Both the position numbers and the translations under genes were made by a program. 64,000 nucleotides of DNA, from the NCBI GenBank assembly GCA_016790635.1, contig JAEUOR010000074.1, forward strand, positions 232,321-296,320, in the 5' to 3' direction. Below the pieces are notes generated by a model, which was given only the letters and a program-made list of their open reading frames with translations, was not told the origin of the DNA and searched no databases. Origin of the DNA: Burkholderiales bacterium (GTDB taxonomy: Bacteria; Pseudomonadota; Gammaproteobacteria; Burkholderiales; JAEUOS01). Each line of letters opens with the position of its first letter. Positions within the stretch are counted from its first letter, which is position 1. Below, in pieces: positions 34,612 to 43,004 of this stretch.

Positions 34612-35807
34612 CGCCGGCGGATTTCTTCGGGCCAGACAACGACTGGTCGACGACGACGGTTGTCGAGTGGCTGTTCGGCCCCGGCCACCTGGAACGCGAC
34701 GCGATGAAGTTCGTCGCAGGCCTGGCGCATGCGCTTGACCAGGCTGGCGCCCCGATCGACCGCATCGTCATCACCAGTCGCACGCTGCATCCGCAATGGG
34801 CCGGCTGGAACGTGCGCTGGAGCCGGCGCGACGGGGCCTCGCGCGCCAGCGTCGAACACGGCACCGCTTCCACGGACGCCTACATCGGCAGCCCGATCCA
34901 GCACGTCGTCGAACAAAGGCGCAGCTTCCGCCTGCGCGTCACGCCCGATTTCGTCGAGGGCGAGCACTCGCTGGTGCGCGACCTGCGCATGGGCGGCATC
35001 GTCGATTACGTTGCCTGCCCGATGTTCTATGCCAACGGCTGGGTAGGTGTGTTGACCCTGTCAACGACCCGGGGACACGGATTCACAGACGCGGACCTGG
35101 CGCGTTTCGAGGCGCTGGCGCGCGTGCTCACCCCCTTCATGGAGATCATCTCGATACGCCGTGGCGTGCTCGGCATCCTTGATACCTTCGTCGGACCACG
35201 CATCGCCGAGCGCATCTACACCGGCCAGGTCAAGCGCGGCGATGGCGACCGCATCGACGCCGCGTTCTGGTACTCCGACCTGCGCGGCTTTACCCAGCTC
35301 TCCGAGACCCTGCCGACGGCCGACCTCCTGCACCTGTTGAACGACTACTTCGAGTTCTGCGCGGCCGCGGCCGCTTCGCGCGGCGGCGAGATACTGCAGT
35401 TCATCGGCGACGCGATCCTGATCGTCTTCGAGGTCGGCGCCGACGGCGACCGGGCCGCGGTCTGCGAGGCGGCACTGGATGCGGCCGTCGATGCCTTCGA
35501 TTCCATCGCGGTGGTCAACCACCGGCGTCACCGCGCCGGCCAGGCCGAGATCCGCTTCGGTCTCGGGCTGCACGTGGGCACGGTGACGCACGCCAACGTC
35601 GGCGCGCCCGACCGGCTGGCCTTCAATGTCGTCGGGCCGGCCGTCAACATGACCGCGCGCATCCAGGGCATGACCAAGGAGATCGGCGTGCCGCTCCTGG
35701 TATCGGGCGAGTTCGCCGGTCTCGTCAGGCGCCCACTAAAGAGCGTCGGCCGGCACGACCTGCGCGGCGTGGCGCGCGAGCAGGAACTGTTCACACCGGT
35801 GGAATAG
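34608..35807 (+). CDS. Class III adenylate/guanylate cyclase with N-terminal sensor-like domain
   Basis: ATG 34608 (ATGA overlap with the GST gene) gives 399 residues. Residues ~1-190 form an alpha/beta region with YVACPMFYANGWVGVLTLSTTRGHGF, which looks GAF-like, ending in a helix (RFEALARVLTPFMEII). The C-terminal half is a nucleotide cyclase homology domain: FWYSDLRGFTQLSE (first metal Asp), LLNDYFEFC, ILQFIGDAILIVFE (second metal Asp), LGLHVGTVTHANVGAPDRLAFNVVGPAVNMTARIQ and SGEFAGLV. Both metal aspartates are present, so it is probably active, making cAMP or cGMP. Substrate specificity cannot be judged by eye. Confidence 0.88.
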   Translation: MTPADFFGPDNDWSTTTVVEWLFGPGHLERDAMKFVAGLAHALDQAGAPIDRIVITSRTLHPQWAGWNVRWSRRDGASRASVEHGTASTDAYIGSPIQHVVEQRRSFRLRVTPDFVEGEHSLVRDLRMGGIVDYVACPMFYANGWVGVLTLSTTRGHGFTDADLARFEALARVLTPFMEIISIRRGVLGILDTFVGPRIAERIYTGQVKRGDGDRIDAAFWYSDLRGFTQLSETLPTADLLHLLNDYFEFCAAAAASRGGEILQFIGDAILIVFEVGADGDRAAVCEAALDAAVDAFDSIAVVNHRRHRAGQAEIRFGLGLHVGTVTHANVGAPDRLAFNVVGPAVNMTARIQGMTKEIGVPLLVSGEFAGLVRRPLKSVGRHDLRGVAREQELFTPVE

Positions 35808-35809
35808 CC

Positions 35810-36958
35810 TCACCCCTTCCAGGTGAAGGGAAACATCTGCTGGCGCAGAAAGCCCTCGGGCATGTAGTCGCCCAATACGCCGTATTTCTCGGGAAAGCGG
35901 CGCTCCGACTTGACCGCTGTGCCGAACAGGTAATCAAGGAACGCGAAGTGGGCGGCGTAGTTGCGGTCCAGCGCCTCGCGCTCGGAGCTGTGGTGCCAGT
36001 GATGGAAGTCAGGCGTCACCAGCAGGTACTTGAGCGGGGCGCGGCCGAACGCGGCGGGCAGCTTGACGTTCGCGTGGTTGAACACTGCCTGGAAGCCGAC
36101 GATGATGATGTAGATGTCCATGACCTCCTTGGAGAAACCCAGCACGTAGATCACGCCCAGCACCGCCACGCGCGTGACCACCACCTCCAGGAGATGCAGG
36201 CGTGAACCGGCCATCCAGTCCATATATTCGGCGCTGTGATGGACGGCATGGAATCGCCACAGGAAGGGCACCTCATGATAGGCACGATGGGTCCAGTACT
36301 GGACCAGGTCGGCCGCCAAGAGGATCAGCACCAGTTCGACGCCGAACGGCAGCCCCGCGATCCAGGCTTGCAGCGCTGGCCAGGCAGCCCAGCCGAACAG
36401 GCGGTGCACCAGGAAATTGACTGTCAGCAGCACCAGGCCGACGATGAAGTGATTGACCACGAAATGCGTGAAGTCTGTCTGCCAGCCGGGGCGGAACACC
36501 GGCTGCCGGTAGATTGGAAAAAGCTTCTCGATCAGGATGAAGATCATGGTCGAGCCGAGCAGGTCCAGGATGAACCAGTCCAGCCCGATATAGGGCGTGT
36601 GGTCGGGAAAGTCGCCCACCGGCACCTGGTGTCCGCCCAGCGCCCAGGTCAGCGCGATGAGCGCGAGTGCGATGCTACTCAAGCTGCGGCTGCGCCGGCG
36701 CAAAAGGTTGGCCATCGCCAGCCCGCCGGCGACCAGCATGGCGATGAGCATGACCTGCCGCAGCATGTCCACCGAGTACTGCTGACGCAACTCCGGCGTG
36801 GTCAGGTACTCCGGGAAGTGGAACGCCAACACGCCCAGAAAGCACAGCACCGCCAGCGAGAATGCAATCACCCCGCTGACCATGCCACGGCCGCGCGGCA
36901 ATTCGCCGGATTGCGCCAGCAACTCGGTCAGGCGCGGTTCGGGTTCATGTTGTGACAC
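35810..36958 (-). CDS. Sterol desaturase / fatty acid hydroxylase family membrane protein
   Basis: From GTG 36958 the protein has 382 residues. It has several membrane segments (SGVIAFSLAVLCFLGVLAFHF, VMLIAMLVAGGLAMANLL, IALALIALTWALGG and VGLVLLTVNFLVHRLFGW) and the three His clusters of the di-iron hydroxylase family: HRAYHEVPFLWRFHAVHHS at residues 224-242 and FHHWHHSSER further on. Members hydroxylate or desaturate lipids. The stop is 2 bases from the stop of the converging cyclase gene. The substrate is unknown. Confidence 0.88.
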   Translation of the reverse strand: MSQHEPEPRLTELLAQSGELPRGRGMVSGVIAFSLAVLCFLGVLAFHFPEYLTTPELRQQYSVDMLRQVMLIAMLVAGGLAMANLLRRRSRSLSSIALALIALTWALGGHQVPVGDFPDHTPYIGLDWFILDLLGSTMIFILIEKLFPIYRQPVFRPGWQTDFTHFVVNHFIVGLVLLTVNFLVHRLFGWAAWPALQAWIAGLPFGVELVLILLAADLVQYWTHRAYHEVPFLWRFHAVHHSAEYMDWMAGSRLHLLEVVVTRVAVLGVIYVLGFSKEVMDIYIIIVGFQAVFNHANVKLPAAFGRAPLKYLLVTPDFHHWHHSSEREALDRNYAAHFAFLDYLFGTAVKSERRFPEKYGVLGDYMPEGFLRQQMFPFTWKG

Positions 36959-37095
36959 GAGGCCTCCGGGATCGGGAGTCGGACCTACGGTGCGCGATGG
37001 CAAGCTGACGCCGCCGCCGGGCCGGTATATTCCCATGCGTTGATCGGTACGGCACGCCCGGGCCGGCTGACCCCGCCTACGCCCGACGCAACGCC

Positions 37096-38490
37096 TTGCA
37101 TCCTACAATCGCCCAACCCTCCGCGTTCGTCGGCATCCTGATCCTTGGTCTGGGCGCGGCGCTCGGTCCGTTCGATTTCGCGGTCAATGTCGCCTTCCCG
37201 GCCATCAGCGTCGCGTTCAAGCTCGGCACCGGCGGCATTCGCTGGGTCGCGATCGTCTATGTGCTCACCTACGGCTGCCTGCTCCTGGCTTGCGGCAGGC
37301 TCGGCGACGCCGTCGGCCACCGCCGCGTGTTCCAGGCCGGGCTCGGCATCGCGGCGGTGGCTTTTGCGTTGTGCGCCCTGGCGCCGACCTACGCGTGGCT
37401 TCTGGCAGCGCGCGTAATGCAGGGCGTGGCTGTCGCCCTGATCCTGGCCAGCGGGCCGGCGCTGGCGACCGGTCTCGTCGACGAAGCGCGACGCACCTGG
37501 GCGCTGGGTGTTTACGCCAGCGTCGCGGGCGCGGCCGGCGTCGTTGCGCCGTTGATCGGCGGGGCAAGCATCGCCCTCATGGGCTGGTCCGGGGTGTACT
37601 GGTTTCGCGTGCCCATCGCGCTCTTCACGCTCTTGTGCCTGCACCGGGTACCTCACCAGCAGCGGACGGCCGCGATCCGCTTCAACGCCGGCGGTGCGCT
37701 GCTCCTCGCGGCGGCGATTGCACTCGCCCTGATCGCGCCGACCCTGCTCGACGTCCATCTCGCCGCGGCTGCAATGGCCGTGCTGGCAGGACTGGCGCTC
37801 GCTATCGCGGCTGCGCGCCAGCGCCGCGCAGGCGAACGCCCGCTGATCGCGCGCGCCATCCTGACCGATCCCCGTTTTTATCTGCCCAACGTCGGCAGCG
37901 TGACCATTCACCTGACCTCGTTCTCGATTCCGCTGACCGCACCGTACTACTTCGCCCGGGTCGCCGGATTCGATGCGCCGGGCATCGGCGCGATCCTCGC
38001 GGTCTGGGCTGTGGGCGCCTTGGCGACATCGCTTGCTGCTGCGCGGCTGGTCGCAGCGCTGGGGGTGCGCCGCGCCGCGTTCGCCGCCGGCATCCTCATG
38101 ACCGCGGGGCTCGCCATGATGACGCTGTGGACGGTGGAGCCCCGTCCCGGCCTCATGATCGCGACCCTGGTCATCCATGGCCTGGGCATCGGCCTGTTCC
38201 AGGTCGCCTACACCGATCTGGTCGTGGCCGCCCTGCCGCGCCAGGATCGCGGCGTGGCCGGCGGCCTGTCCAACCTCACGCGCACCGTGGGGCTGGTCAT
38301 CGGCGCAGCCGCATTCAGCGCGATCCTGCGCGAGGTCGAAGCTGATCAGGCCGCCGCCGGCGCATCCCCGATCGATGCATTCCAGGCCGGGTTCCACGCG
38401 GTGTTTCTGGCGGCAGCTGCAATCTGTGGCGCGTTTTTCTTGGTCACGGCCTGGGTGCGGGGGGTCTGGTTCGAGCGACCGGCACGCTAG
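37096..38490 (+). CDS. MFS transporter (DHA2-type drug efflux-like)
   Basis: TTG 37096 gives a 464-residue polytopic protein with about 14 hydrophobic segments. The MFS motif A is LACGRLGDAVGHRRVFQAG, and RVMQGVAVALILASGPALA and VAGAAGVVAPLIGGASIALMGW are the motif C-like region of drug:H+ antiporters. The last part repeats the pattern (GLGIGLFQVAYTDLVVAALPRQDRGVAGGLSNLTRTVG). It probably exports drugs or metabolites. It is divergent from the fatty acid hydroxylase gene. Confidence 0.87.
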   Translation: MHPTIAQPSAFVGILILGLGAALGPFDFAVNVAFPAISVAFKLGTGGIRWVAIVYVLTYGCLLLACGRLGDAVGHRRVFQAGLGIAAVAFALCALAPTYAWLLAARVMQGVAVALILASGPALATGLVDEARRTWALGVYASVAGAAGVVAPLIGGASIALMGWSGVYWFRVPIALFTLLCLHRVPHQQRTAAIRFNAGGALLLAAAIALALIAPTLLDVHLAAAAMAVLAGLALAIAAARQRRAGERPLIARAILTDPRFYLPNVGSVTIHLTSFSIPLTAPYYFARVAGFDAPGIGAILAVWAVGALATSLAAARLVAALGVRRAAFAAGILMTAGLAMMTLWTVEPRPGLMIATLVIHGLGIGLFQVAYTDLVVAALPRQDRGVAGGLSNLTRTVGLVIGAAAFSAILREVEADQAAAGASPIDAFQAGFHAVFLAAAAICGAFFLVTAWVRGVWFERPAR

Positions 38491-38596
38491 CGCGTCAAAA
38501 AAATCCGCGCACGCAAACTCAAGTTTCCGGCGCGCCTGCCGTAGTGAGGGCACGAATGCGGAAATTGCCTCCGCGACGACGACTTTCAGGACCGCC

Positions 38597-39220
38597 ATGC
38601 CCGCAGACTCCACCCCGCGCACAAGCGTCGATTGCAGCTTCCGGTCCGTTCCCGCAACCATGGCGCTGCGCCGTCCGGGAGCGGACGTAGCCGCGGCAGT
38701 GACGACCCTTCTCGTCACCGCCCTGATGTACGGCGTCTTCACGAACCTGCGGGTACCGAGCGGCACGGCCGCGATCCGCCCGGCGGCACTCGCGCCGATC
38801 TCGGCGGCGGTGGCCGCCGACCCGCGTCCGGCGCGCGCGGGTTTCGACAGCGTTTCGGCCGCGGTGTACGAGAACCATCGGCAGGGACAGGCGCTGGTCG
38901 CCCACTGGGCGCGCACCCTGGCCCAGCGCGACCCGAACGCCCATGTCGCCCTCTACTCGTCATCGTTTCGCGCCGGCGACGGGTCGACGCGACCTGTGTG
39001 GGAGTCCAACCGCCGCAAGTCCGTACTGTTTGCCGAGCGCATTCCGCAAAGCGTGCGCGACCTGCGTATCGAACATGTCAGCCCCGAACGTCTGGTCGCG
39101 CACTTCGTGTTCGGCGACCATGCCGATGCGCAGCGCGTAAGCCTGGTGCTGGTGCGCGAAGGAGCCAGCTGGCGCATCGCCGCGGAGACCACGGAAACGC
39201 CCGCCACGCAGGCCGGATAG
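38597..39220 (+). CDS. Membrane-anchored hypothetical protein
   Basis: From ATG 38597 the protein has 207 residues with a short N-terminus, one membrane segment (VAAAVTTLLVTALMYGVFTNL) and a periplasmic part (VYENHRQGQALVAHWARTLAQRDPNAHVALYSSSFRAG, then LVAHFVFGDHADAQRVSLVLVREGASWRIAAET). The last beta-rich part looks like a small NTF2/SnoaL-like or DUF-type domain. I do not recognise a named family. The upstream open frame overlaps the MFS gene and lacks coding character, so 38597 was chosen. Confidence 0.7.
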   Translation: MPADSTPRTSVDCSFRSVPATMALRRPGADVAAAVTTLLVTALMYGVFTNLRVPSGTAAIRPAALAPISAAVAADPRPARAGFDSVSAAVYENHRQGQALVAHWARTLAQRDPNAHVALYSSSFRAGDGSTRPVWESNRRKSVLFAERIPQSVRDLRIEHVSPERLVAHFVFGDHADAQRVSLVLVREGASWRIAAETTETPATQAG

Positions 39221-39334
39221 CCGGTCGCGCGCGCCAGCGCGCGGTTCGCCATCGTACAGGGTTGTTCCGACCAACCCGGGCGAACTCACGCATTCGAGCG
39301 ACAATCCTTTGGTCTCCCCCTGCGCGAAGCCCAC

Positions 39335-39841
39335 ATGAACGAGGAACTCTCACCATCGCCCGCACGCGAACCCGGCCGCGACCCTCTCACCCAGGACCCG
39401 CGCCTGTGGCGCGATGACGGCTGGACCGCGCGCGTGATCAAGAACATCGATGACGAAGGCTGGGCGGTGGAAATGATCAAGGACGGCGAGCCCGAGCCCG
39501 CGCTGACGGGGCCGTGGACCATGGGGCGCGACAAGAAAAATCCCAAGCCGCTCGACGCCACGGCGTTCGCGACGCTGGTCAAGACCGCCTCCGAAGTGCT
39601 GGCGCGACACGAGCAGCATCGTCACGCCATGCTGCACAAGTCGATCGAGGTGGAAGTCGGTGGCGCGCGGATTACCGTGAAACTCGACATCGACGCCGAT
39701 GACGACGATCCCCGTGCGCGCTTGTCGGCATGCGACGCGGCAGGCACGGAGTTGGCCGGCGTGTCGGTGGCTTCGAACTTCAAGCTGACGCGAACGAGCG
39801 CGGCCGCCTGGGCGGAAGGCGGCTTCCGCAAGCCAGGTTGA
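39335..39841 (+). CDS. Hypothetical cytosolic protein
   Basis: The 168-residue protein begins MNEELSPSPAREPGRDPL, followed by DPRLWRDDGWTARVIKNIDDEGWAVEMIKDGEPEP, TMGRDKKNPKPLDATAFATLVKTASE and VGGARITVKLDIDADDDDPRARLSAC. There is no signal peptide, membrane segment or catalytic motif. Composition and G+C-rich third positions support a true gene. I do not recognise the family. Confidence 0.7.
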   Translation: MNEELSPSPAREPGRDPLTQDPRLWRDDGWTARVIKNIDDEGWAVEMIKDGEPEPALTGPWTMGRDKKNPKPLDATAFATLVKTASEVLARHEQHRHAMLHKSIEVEVGGARITVKLDIDADDDDPRARLSACDAAGTELAGVSVASNFKLTRTSAAAWAEGGFRKPG

Positions 39842-39903
39842 AAAAGTGGGCGGGCGAGCGACTCCAGGGGTTCACGGAAGGCTTGAGTCGCGGCCTGCGC
39901 CGC

Positions 39904-41076
39904 TCACGACTGGCTCGATGCCAGGAGATCGTCGCCGGTACCGGACACCAATGACGGCCGCCCGACGATCAGCGGATCGACCGGGCCGATGGCGGACAGG
40001 TCGCGCCGGGTGTAAGGCAGGCGATTGAGCAGGAAGCGCAGCGCGTTCAGGCGCGCGCGCTTCTTGCAGATCGACTTGATCACCGTCCACGGCGCGTCGG
40101 AGGTGTCGCAGTGGAGGAACATGCTTTCTTTGGCGCGCGTGTAGTCGTCCCACTTGTCCAGCGACGCCATGTCCACCGGGGAGAGCTTCCACTGCTTGAG
40201 CGGGTGGGTCTGGCGTTCCTTGAAGCGACGGCGCTGCTCGTCCTGGCTGACCGAGAACCAGAACTTGAACAGATGCACCCCGGAGCGCGCGAGCTGGCGC
40301 TCGAACTCGGGGGTCTGGCGCAGGAATTCCTCGTACTCGGCGTCGCTGCAAAAACCCATGACGCGCTCGACGCCGGCGCGGTTGTACCAGCTGCGGTCGA
40401 AGAGCACGATCTCGCCGCGGGTCGGCAGATGGGTGATGTAACGCTGGAAGTACCACTGCCCGCGCTCGCTTTCGCTGGGTTTCTCCAGCGCCACCACGCG
40501 CGCGCCGCGCGGGTTCAGGTGTTCCATGAAGCGCTTGATGGTGCCGCCCTTGCCGGCCGCGTCGCGTCCCTCGAAAAGGACGACCACGCGCTGGCCGGTC
40601 TCCTTGACCCAGGCCTGCAGCTTGAGCAACTCCACCTGCAGCCGGTACTTCTGCTTTTCGTAGCTCTTGCGCGACATAAGGTTCTTGTACGGATAGCCAC
40701 CCTCGCGCCAGCCCGGAGCGAGTTCGGTGTCGGGGTCGACGCCCTCCGGTTGCGTCTCATCGGCCTGGAACAGCGCCCGGCGCAGTGCGCGTACTTCGTC
40801 AGGCGATGCGCCGGCGACGATTGCCTGCAGGCGACGCATGGTTTCGCTCGCATCACCCGCGCCGCGCGCAGGGTCGAGCAGGTCGGCGACGACCATGCGC
40901 TGCACGGTCTGGGTATTGCTGACGCGCCGCGCGACCCGGTCGGACTCGGCGTTGCGGGGCCGCGCCAGAACATCGCCGCTCGCAACCGGACGCGGCGCGC
41001 CGCGGGTGCGACGCTTGCCGGCGACTGCCGCGACTTGAGAACGGGAGGTGGTAGCGGACCGGGATGGTTTGGCCAT
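39904..41076 (-). CDS. ppk2: Polyphosphate kinase 2 family protein
   Basis: From ATG 41076 the protein has 390 residues. The kinase domain has KQKYRLQVELLKLQAWVKE, Walker A in LFEGRDAAGKGG (169-178), LNPRGARVVALEKPSE, QWYFQRYITHLPTRGEIVLFDRSWYNRAGVERVMGF (Walker B and lid) and KFWFSVSQDEQRRRF. A ~100-residue basic, low-complexity N-terminal part precedes it. PPK2 uses polyP to phosphorylate ADP or GDP. No ribosome site is clear before the ATG. An FNR-type palindrome at 41138-41151 lies 62-75 bases upstream. Confidence 0.92.
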   Translation of the reverse strand: MAKPSRSATTSRSQVAAVAGKRRTRGAPRPVASGDVLARPRNAESDRVARRVSNTQTVQRMVVADLLDPARGAGDASETMRRLQAIVAGASPDEVRALRRALFQADETQPEGVDPDTELAPGWREGGYPYKNLMSRKSYEKQKYRLQVELLKLQAWVKETGQRVVVLFEGRDAAGKGGTIKRFMEHLNPRGARVVALEKPSESERGQWYFQRYITHLPTRGEIVLFDRSWYNRAGVERVMGFCSDAEYEEFLRQTPEFERQLARSGVHLFKFWFSVSQDEQRRRFKERQTHPLKQWKLSPVDMASLDKWDDYTRAKESMFLHCDTSDAPWTVIKSICKKRARLNALRFLLNRLPYTRRDLSAIGPVDPLIVGRPSLVSGTGDDLLASSQS

Positions 41077-41137
41077 GACGAACGGGAGAATGGTGTTGAG
41101 GGAACCAATGAATATGCGCGCTCGAGCCCGCGTCGAG

Positions 41138-41151
41138 TTGACAGGGATCAA
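41138..41151 (-). promoter_or_regulatory. FNR/ANR-type palindrome upstream of ppk2
   Basis: The site reads TTGACAGGGATCAA, matching the FNR/ANR consensus TTGAT-N4-ATCAA in 9 of 10 fixed bases. Centred at 41144.5, a class II promoter facing ppk2 would start near 41103, and CATATT at 41111-41116 on the minus strand is in about the right place for a -10 box. The site could also serve the cupin gene on the plus strand at greater distance. Confidence 0.45.
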
Positions 41152-41271
41152 GTCCGGGCCACGCGAGCCATGTCGCCATGCCTGAGGCCGCAGGCGAGCG
41201 CGTCGGCGGGCGGCCACGCGCGCCGCTCCGTGGCAAGATGGCGTACCGCTTCCCGCGATGGGGACCCAAGC

Positions 41272-41793
41272 ATGAGCAGATCCGCAACCATGTCCTTCGA
41301 CGCCCCGCAAGGCGACGTGCGTGTCGTCCACGAAGGAGGCAGCCGAGGGTACTGGCAGCCGGTACCGGCCAACGGCTATGCCGAAGTCCTGATCGACAGC
41401 AGCGAACTCCAGTCGGTGCACCCGTTCTCGATCGGGCGCCAGCTGGTGCCGCCCGGTGCCCGCGTTCGCCTGCACGCCCACGACCGCGCCGAGGAGGTGT
41501 TCTACATCCTCAAGGGCAGCGGCACGATCGAGATCGACGGCCAGGCGCATCGCGTCGCGCCGGGATCGACCGTGTTCTTCGGCCACAACCGGCAGCACAC
41601 CATCATCAACGACGGCGACGAGGACCTGCAGTGGGTGTGGTTTTTTCTGCCCGGCGGGCTGGAGGAATTCTTCGCGCGCATCGGCCGCCCGCGTGCCGCG
41701 GGCGAACCTGCACCCGCGCCGTTTCCGCGCCCCGCCGACGTCGCGACCATCGAACGCGCGACCGTGTTCGCCGACCTGTCCGCCAAACCCTGA
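41272..41793 (+). CDS. Cupin domain protein
   Basis: From ATG 41272 the protein has 173 residues. A single cupin barrel shows motif 1 as VPPGARVRLHAHDRAEEVFYILKGSGTIEIDG (two His and the Glu ligands), motif 2 as APGSTVFFGHNRQHTIINDGDEDLQWVWFF (third His). Metal ligands appear complete. It ends with FPRPADVATIERATVF. Cupins of this kind may be dioxygenases, isomerases or binding proteins. It is 14 bases before the SDR gene and probably co-transcribed with it. Confidence 0.88.
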   Translation: MSRSATMSFDAPQGDVRVVHEGGSRGYWQPVPANGYAEVLIDSSELQSVHPFSIGRQLVPPGARVRLHAHDRAEEVFYILKGSGTIEIDGQAHRVAPGSTVFFGHNRQHTIINDGDEDLQWVWFFLPGGLEEFFARIGRPRAAGEPAPAPFPRPADVATIERATVFADLSAKP

Positions 41794-41807
41794 GCCGCGA
41801 GACGCCC

Positions 41808-42560
41808 ATGCGCCTGAAGGACAAGACCGCAGTCATCACCGGGGCAGCTGCCGGCATCGGCCGCGCCACAGCCGCTCTCTTCGTGCGCGAAGGCGCGCGC
41901 GTGATCGTGGCCGACCAGAACTTCGAGGCGGCGCAAAAGACCTGCGACGAACTCGGCCAGGCCACCTCGCCTTTCGCCTGCGACGTCTCGGTCGCGGCCC
42001 AATGCGAGCTGCTGATGCGCGCGGCCGAGGCTCGCTTCGGCCGGCTGGACATCCTCATCAACAACGCCGGCTTCGGCGCCCTGGGCAACGTCGTCACCAC
42101 CGACGAGGCGGTGCTCGACCGCATTCTCGCGGTCAACGTCAAGGGCGTGTTCCTGTGCTCCAAGTACGCCGTGCCGCTCATGAAAAAAGGCGGCGGCGGG
42201 GTGATCGTCAACACCGCTTCCAACACCGCGAGCATCGGCCTCAAGGATCGCGCCGCCTACGTCGCCTCCAAGGGCGCGGTGGCGGCGCTGACCCGCTCGA
42301 TGGCGCTGGACCACGTGGCCGACAACATCCGCGTCAACTGCGTCGCGCCGGGCGTGACCATGTCGTCCTACTTCGACAAGATGCTGCGCGAAGTGCCCGA
42401 CCCGGCCGAGTTTCGCCGCGTGCTCGACGCGCGCCAGCCGATGCGCCGCACCGGAAAGCCCGAGGAAATCGCCTACGCGTTCCTGTATCTCGCCAGCAGC
42501 GAATCGTCGTTCGCGACGGGGTCGATGCTGACAGTGGATGGCGGCGCGACCGCGGAGTAG
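41808..42560 (+). CDS. Short-chain dehydrogenase/reductase (classical SDR)
   Basis: The 250-residue protein has the NAD(P) motif TGAAAGIGRA (11-20), the acidic end of beta-2 in VADQNFE (Asp36, favouring NAD), NNAG (85-88), Ser138 and the active-site YxxxK with Tyr151 and Lys155, and VNCVAPGVTMSSY. The C-terminus VTVDGG-like LTVDGGATAE is normal. It is co-directional with the cupin gene, 14 bases apart; substrate unknown. Confidence 0.93.
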   Translation: MRLKDKTAVITGAAAGIGRATAALFVREGARVIVADQNFEAAQKTCDELGQATSPFACDVSVAAQCELLMRAAEARFGRLDILINNAGFGALGNVVTTDEAVLDRILAVNVKGVFLCSKYAVPLMKKGGGGVIVNTASNTASIGLKDRAAYVASKGAVAALTRSMALDHVADNIRVNCVAPGVTMSSYFDKMLREVPDPAEFRRVLDARQPMRRTGKPEEIAYAFLYLASSESSFATGSMLTVDGGATAE

Positions 42561-42724
42561 CAAGGATCCTGGAGTTCAGGCAGCGACTTTTCCCAGCTGG
42601 CGCCTACAGCCACACAGGCTTTCCAGTCGTCCCTGCTTGCGCGCAGCATCGCGCGCGGCGGCTACACGCGCGAGGAAGCACAACGCCTGTTCGGCGTCGC
42701 GCTCAAGGCACCAGCGCGTGGCAT

Positions 42725-42925
42725 TCAGCCTGCCTTGCGCTCCATCGGACAGGTCGACAGTCCCAGCAGCGGATAAAACGGGCAGAACTTCAGCGCGCCG
42801 GTCAGGACCGGCACCACGCCGATCCATCCCCACACCCCGATCTGCCCGGCCAGCGTCAGGCCGATCAGCGCCAGCCCGGCGACGATGCGCAGCGCACGAT
42901 CGATACCACCCACATTTGCTTTCAT
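42725..42925 (-). CDS. DUF2892 (YgaP-like) inner membrane protein
   Basis: From ATG 42925 the protein has 66 residues. It begins MKANVGGIDRALRIVAGLAL, has two hydrophobic segments (IVAGLALIGLTLAGQIGVWGW and IGVVPVLTGALKFC) and ends KFCPFYPLLGLSTCPMER with a Cys pair, the DUF2892 layout also found at the C-terminus of the rhodanese YgaP. A good ribosome site (AAAGGGG) precedes it. It lies downstream of a Crp/Fnr regulator gene, with a CRP-type palindrome between, and is likely its target. The Cys pair suggests sulfur or persulfide handling, by inference. Confidence 0.85.
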   Translation of the reverse strand: MKANVGGIDRALRIVAGLALIGLTLAGQIGVWGWIGVVPVLTGALKFCPFYPLLGLSTCPMERKAG

Positions 42926-42988
42926 GATTGCCCCTTTCATCGGCGTTGACAAAACGAGGCCATTGTCGGCCACGCGCAACGCGCCGTC

Positions 42989-43004
42989 GGTGACCACGGT
43001 CACA
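42989..43004 (-). promoter_or_regulatory. CRP-type palindrome upstream of the DUF2892 gene
   Basis: On the minus strand TGTGACCGTGGTCACC matches the CRP consensus TGTGA-N6-TCACA in 9 of 10 fixed bases, with a perfect core GTGACC/GGTCAC. It straddles the stop codon of the regulator gene (43000-43002) and is centred about 72 bases before the DUF2892 start codon. A Crp/Fnr-family protein encoded next door is the obvious candidate to bind it. Confidence 0.5.

Noticed and set aside
36985..38916. A 643-residue minus-strand open frame over the MFS gene
   Set aside because: Composition (Arg/Gly/Asp/Gln) is that of an antisense shadow; the plus strand encodes a clear 14-TM transporter.
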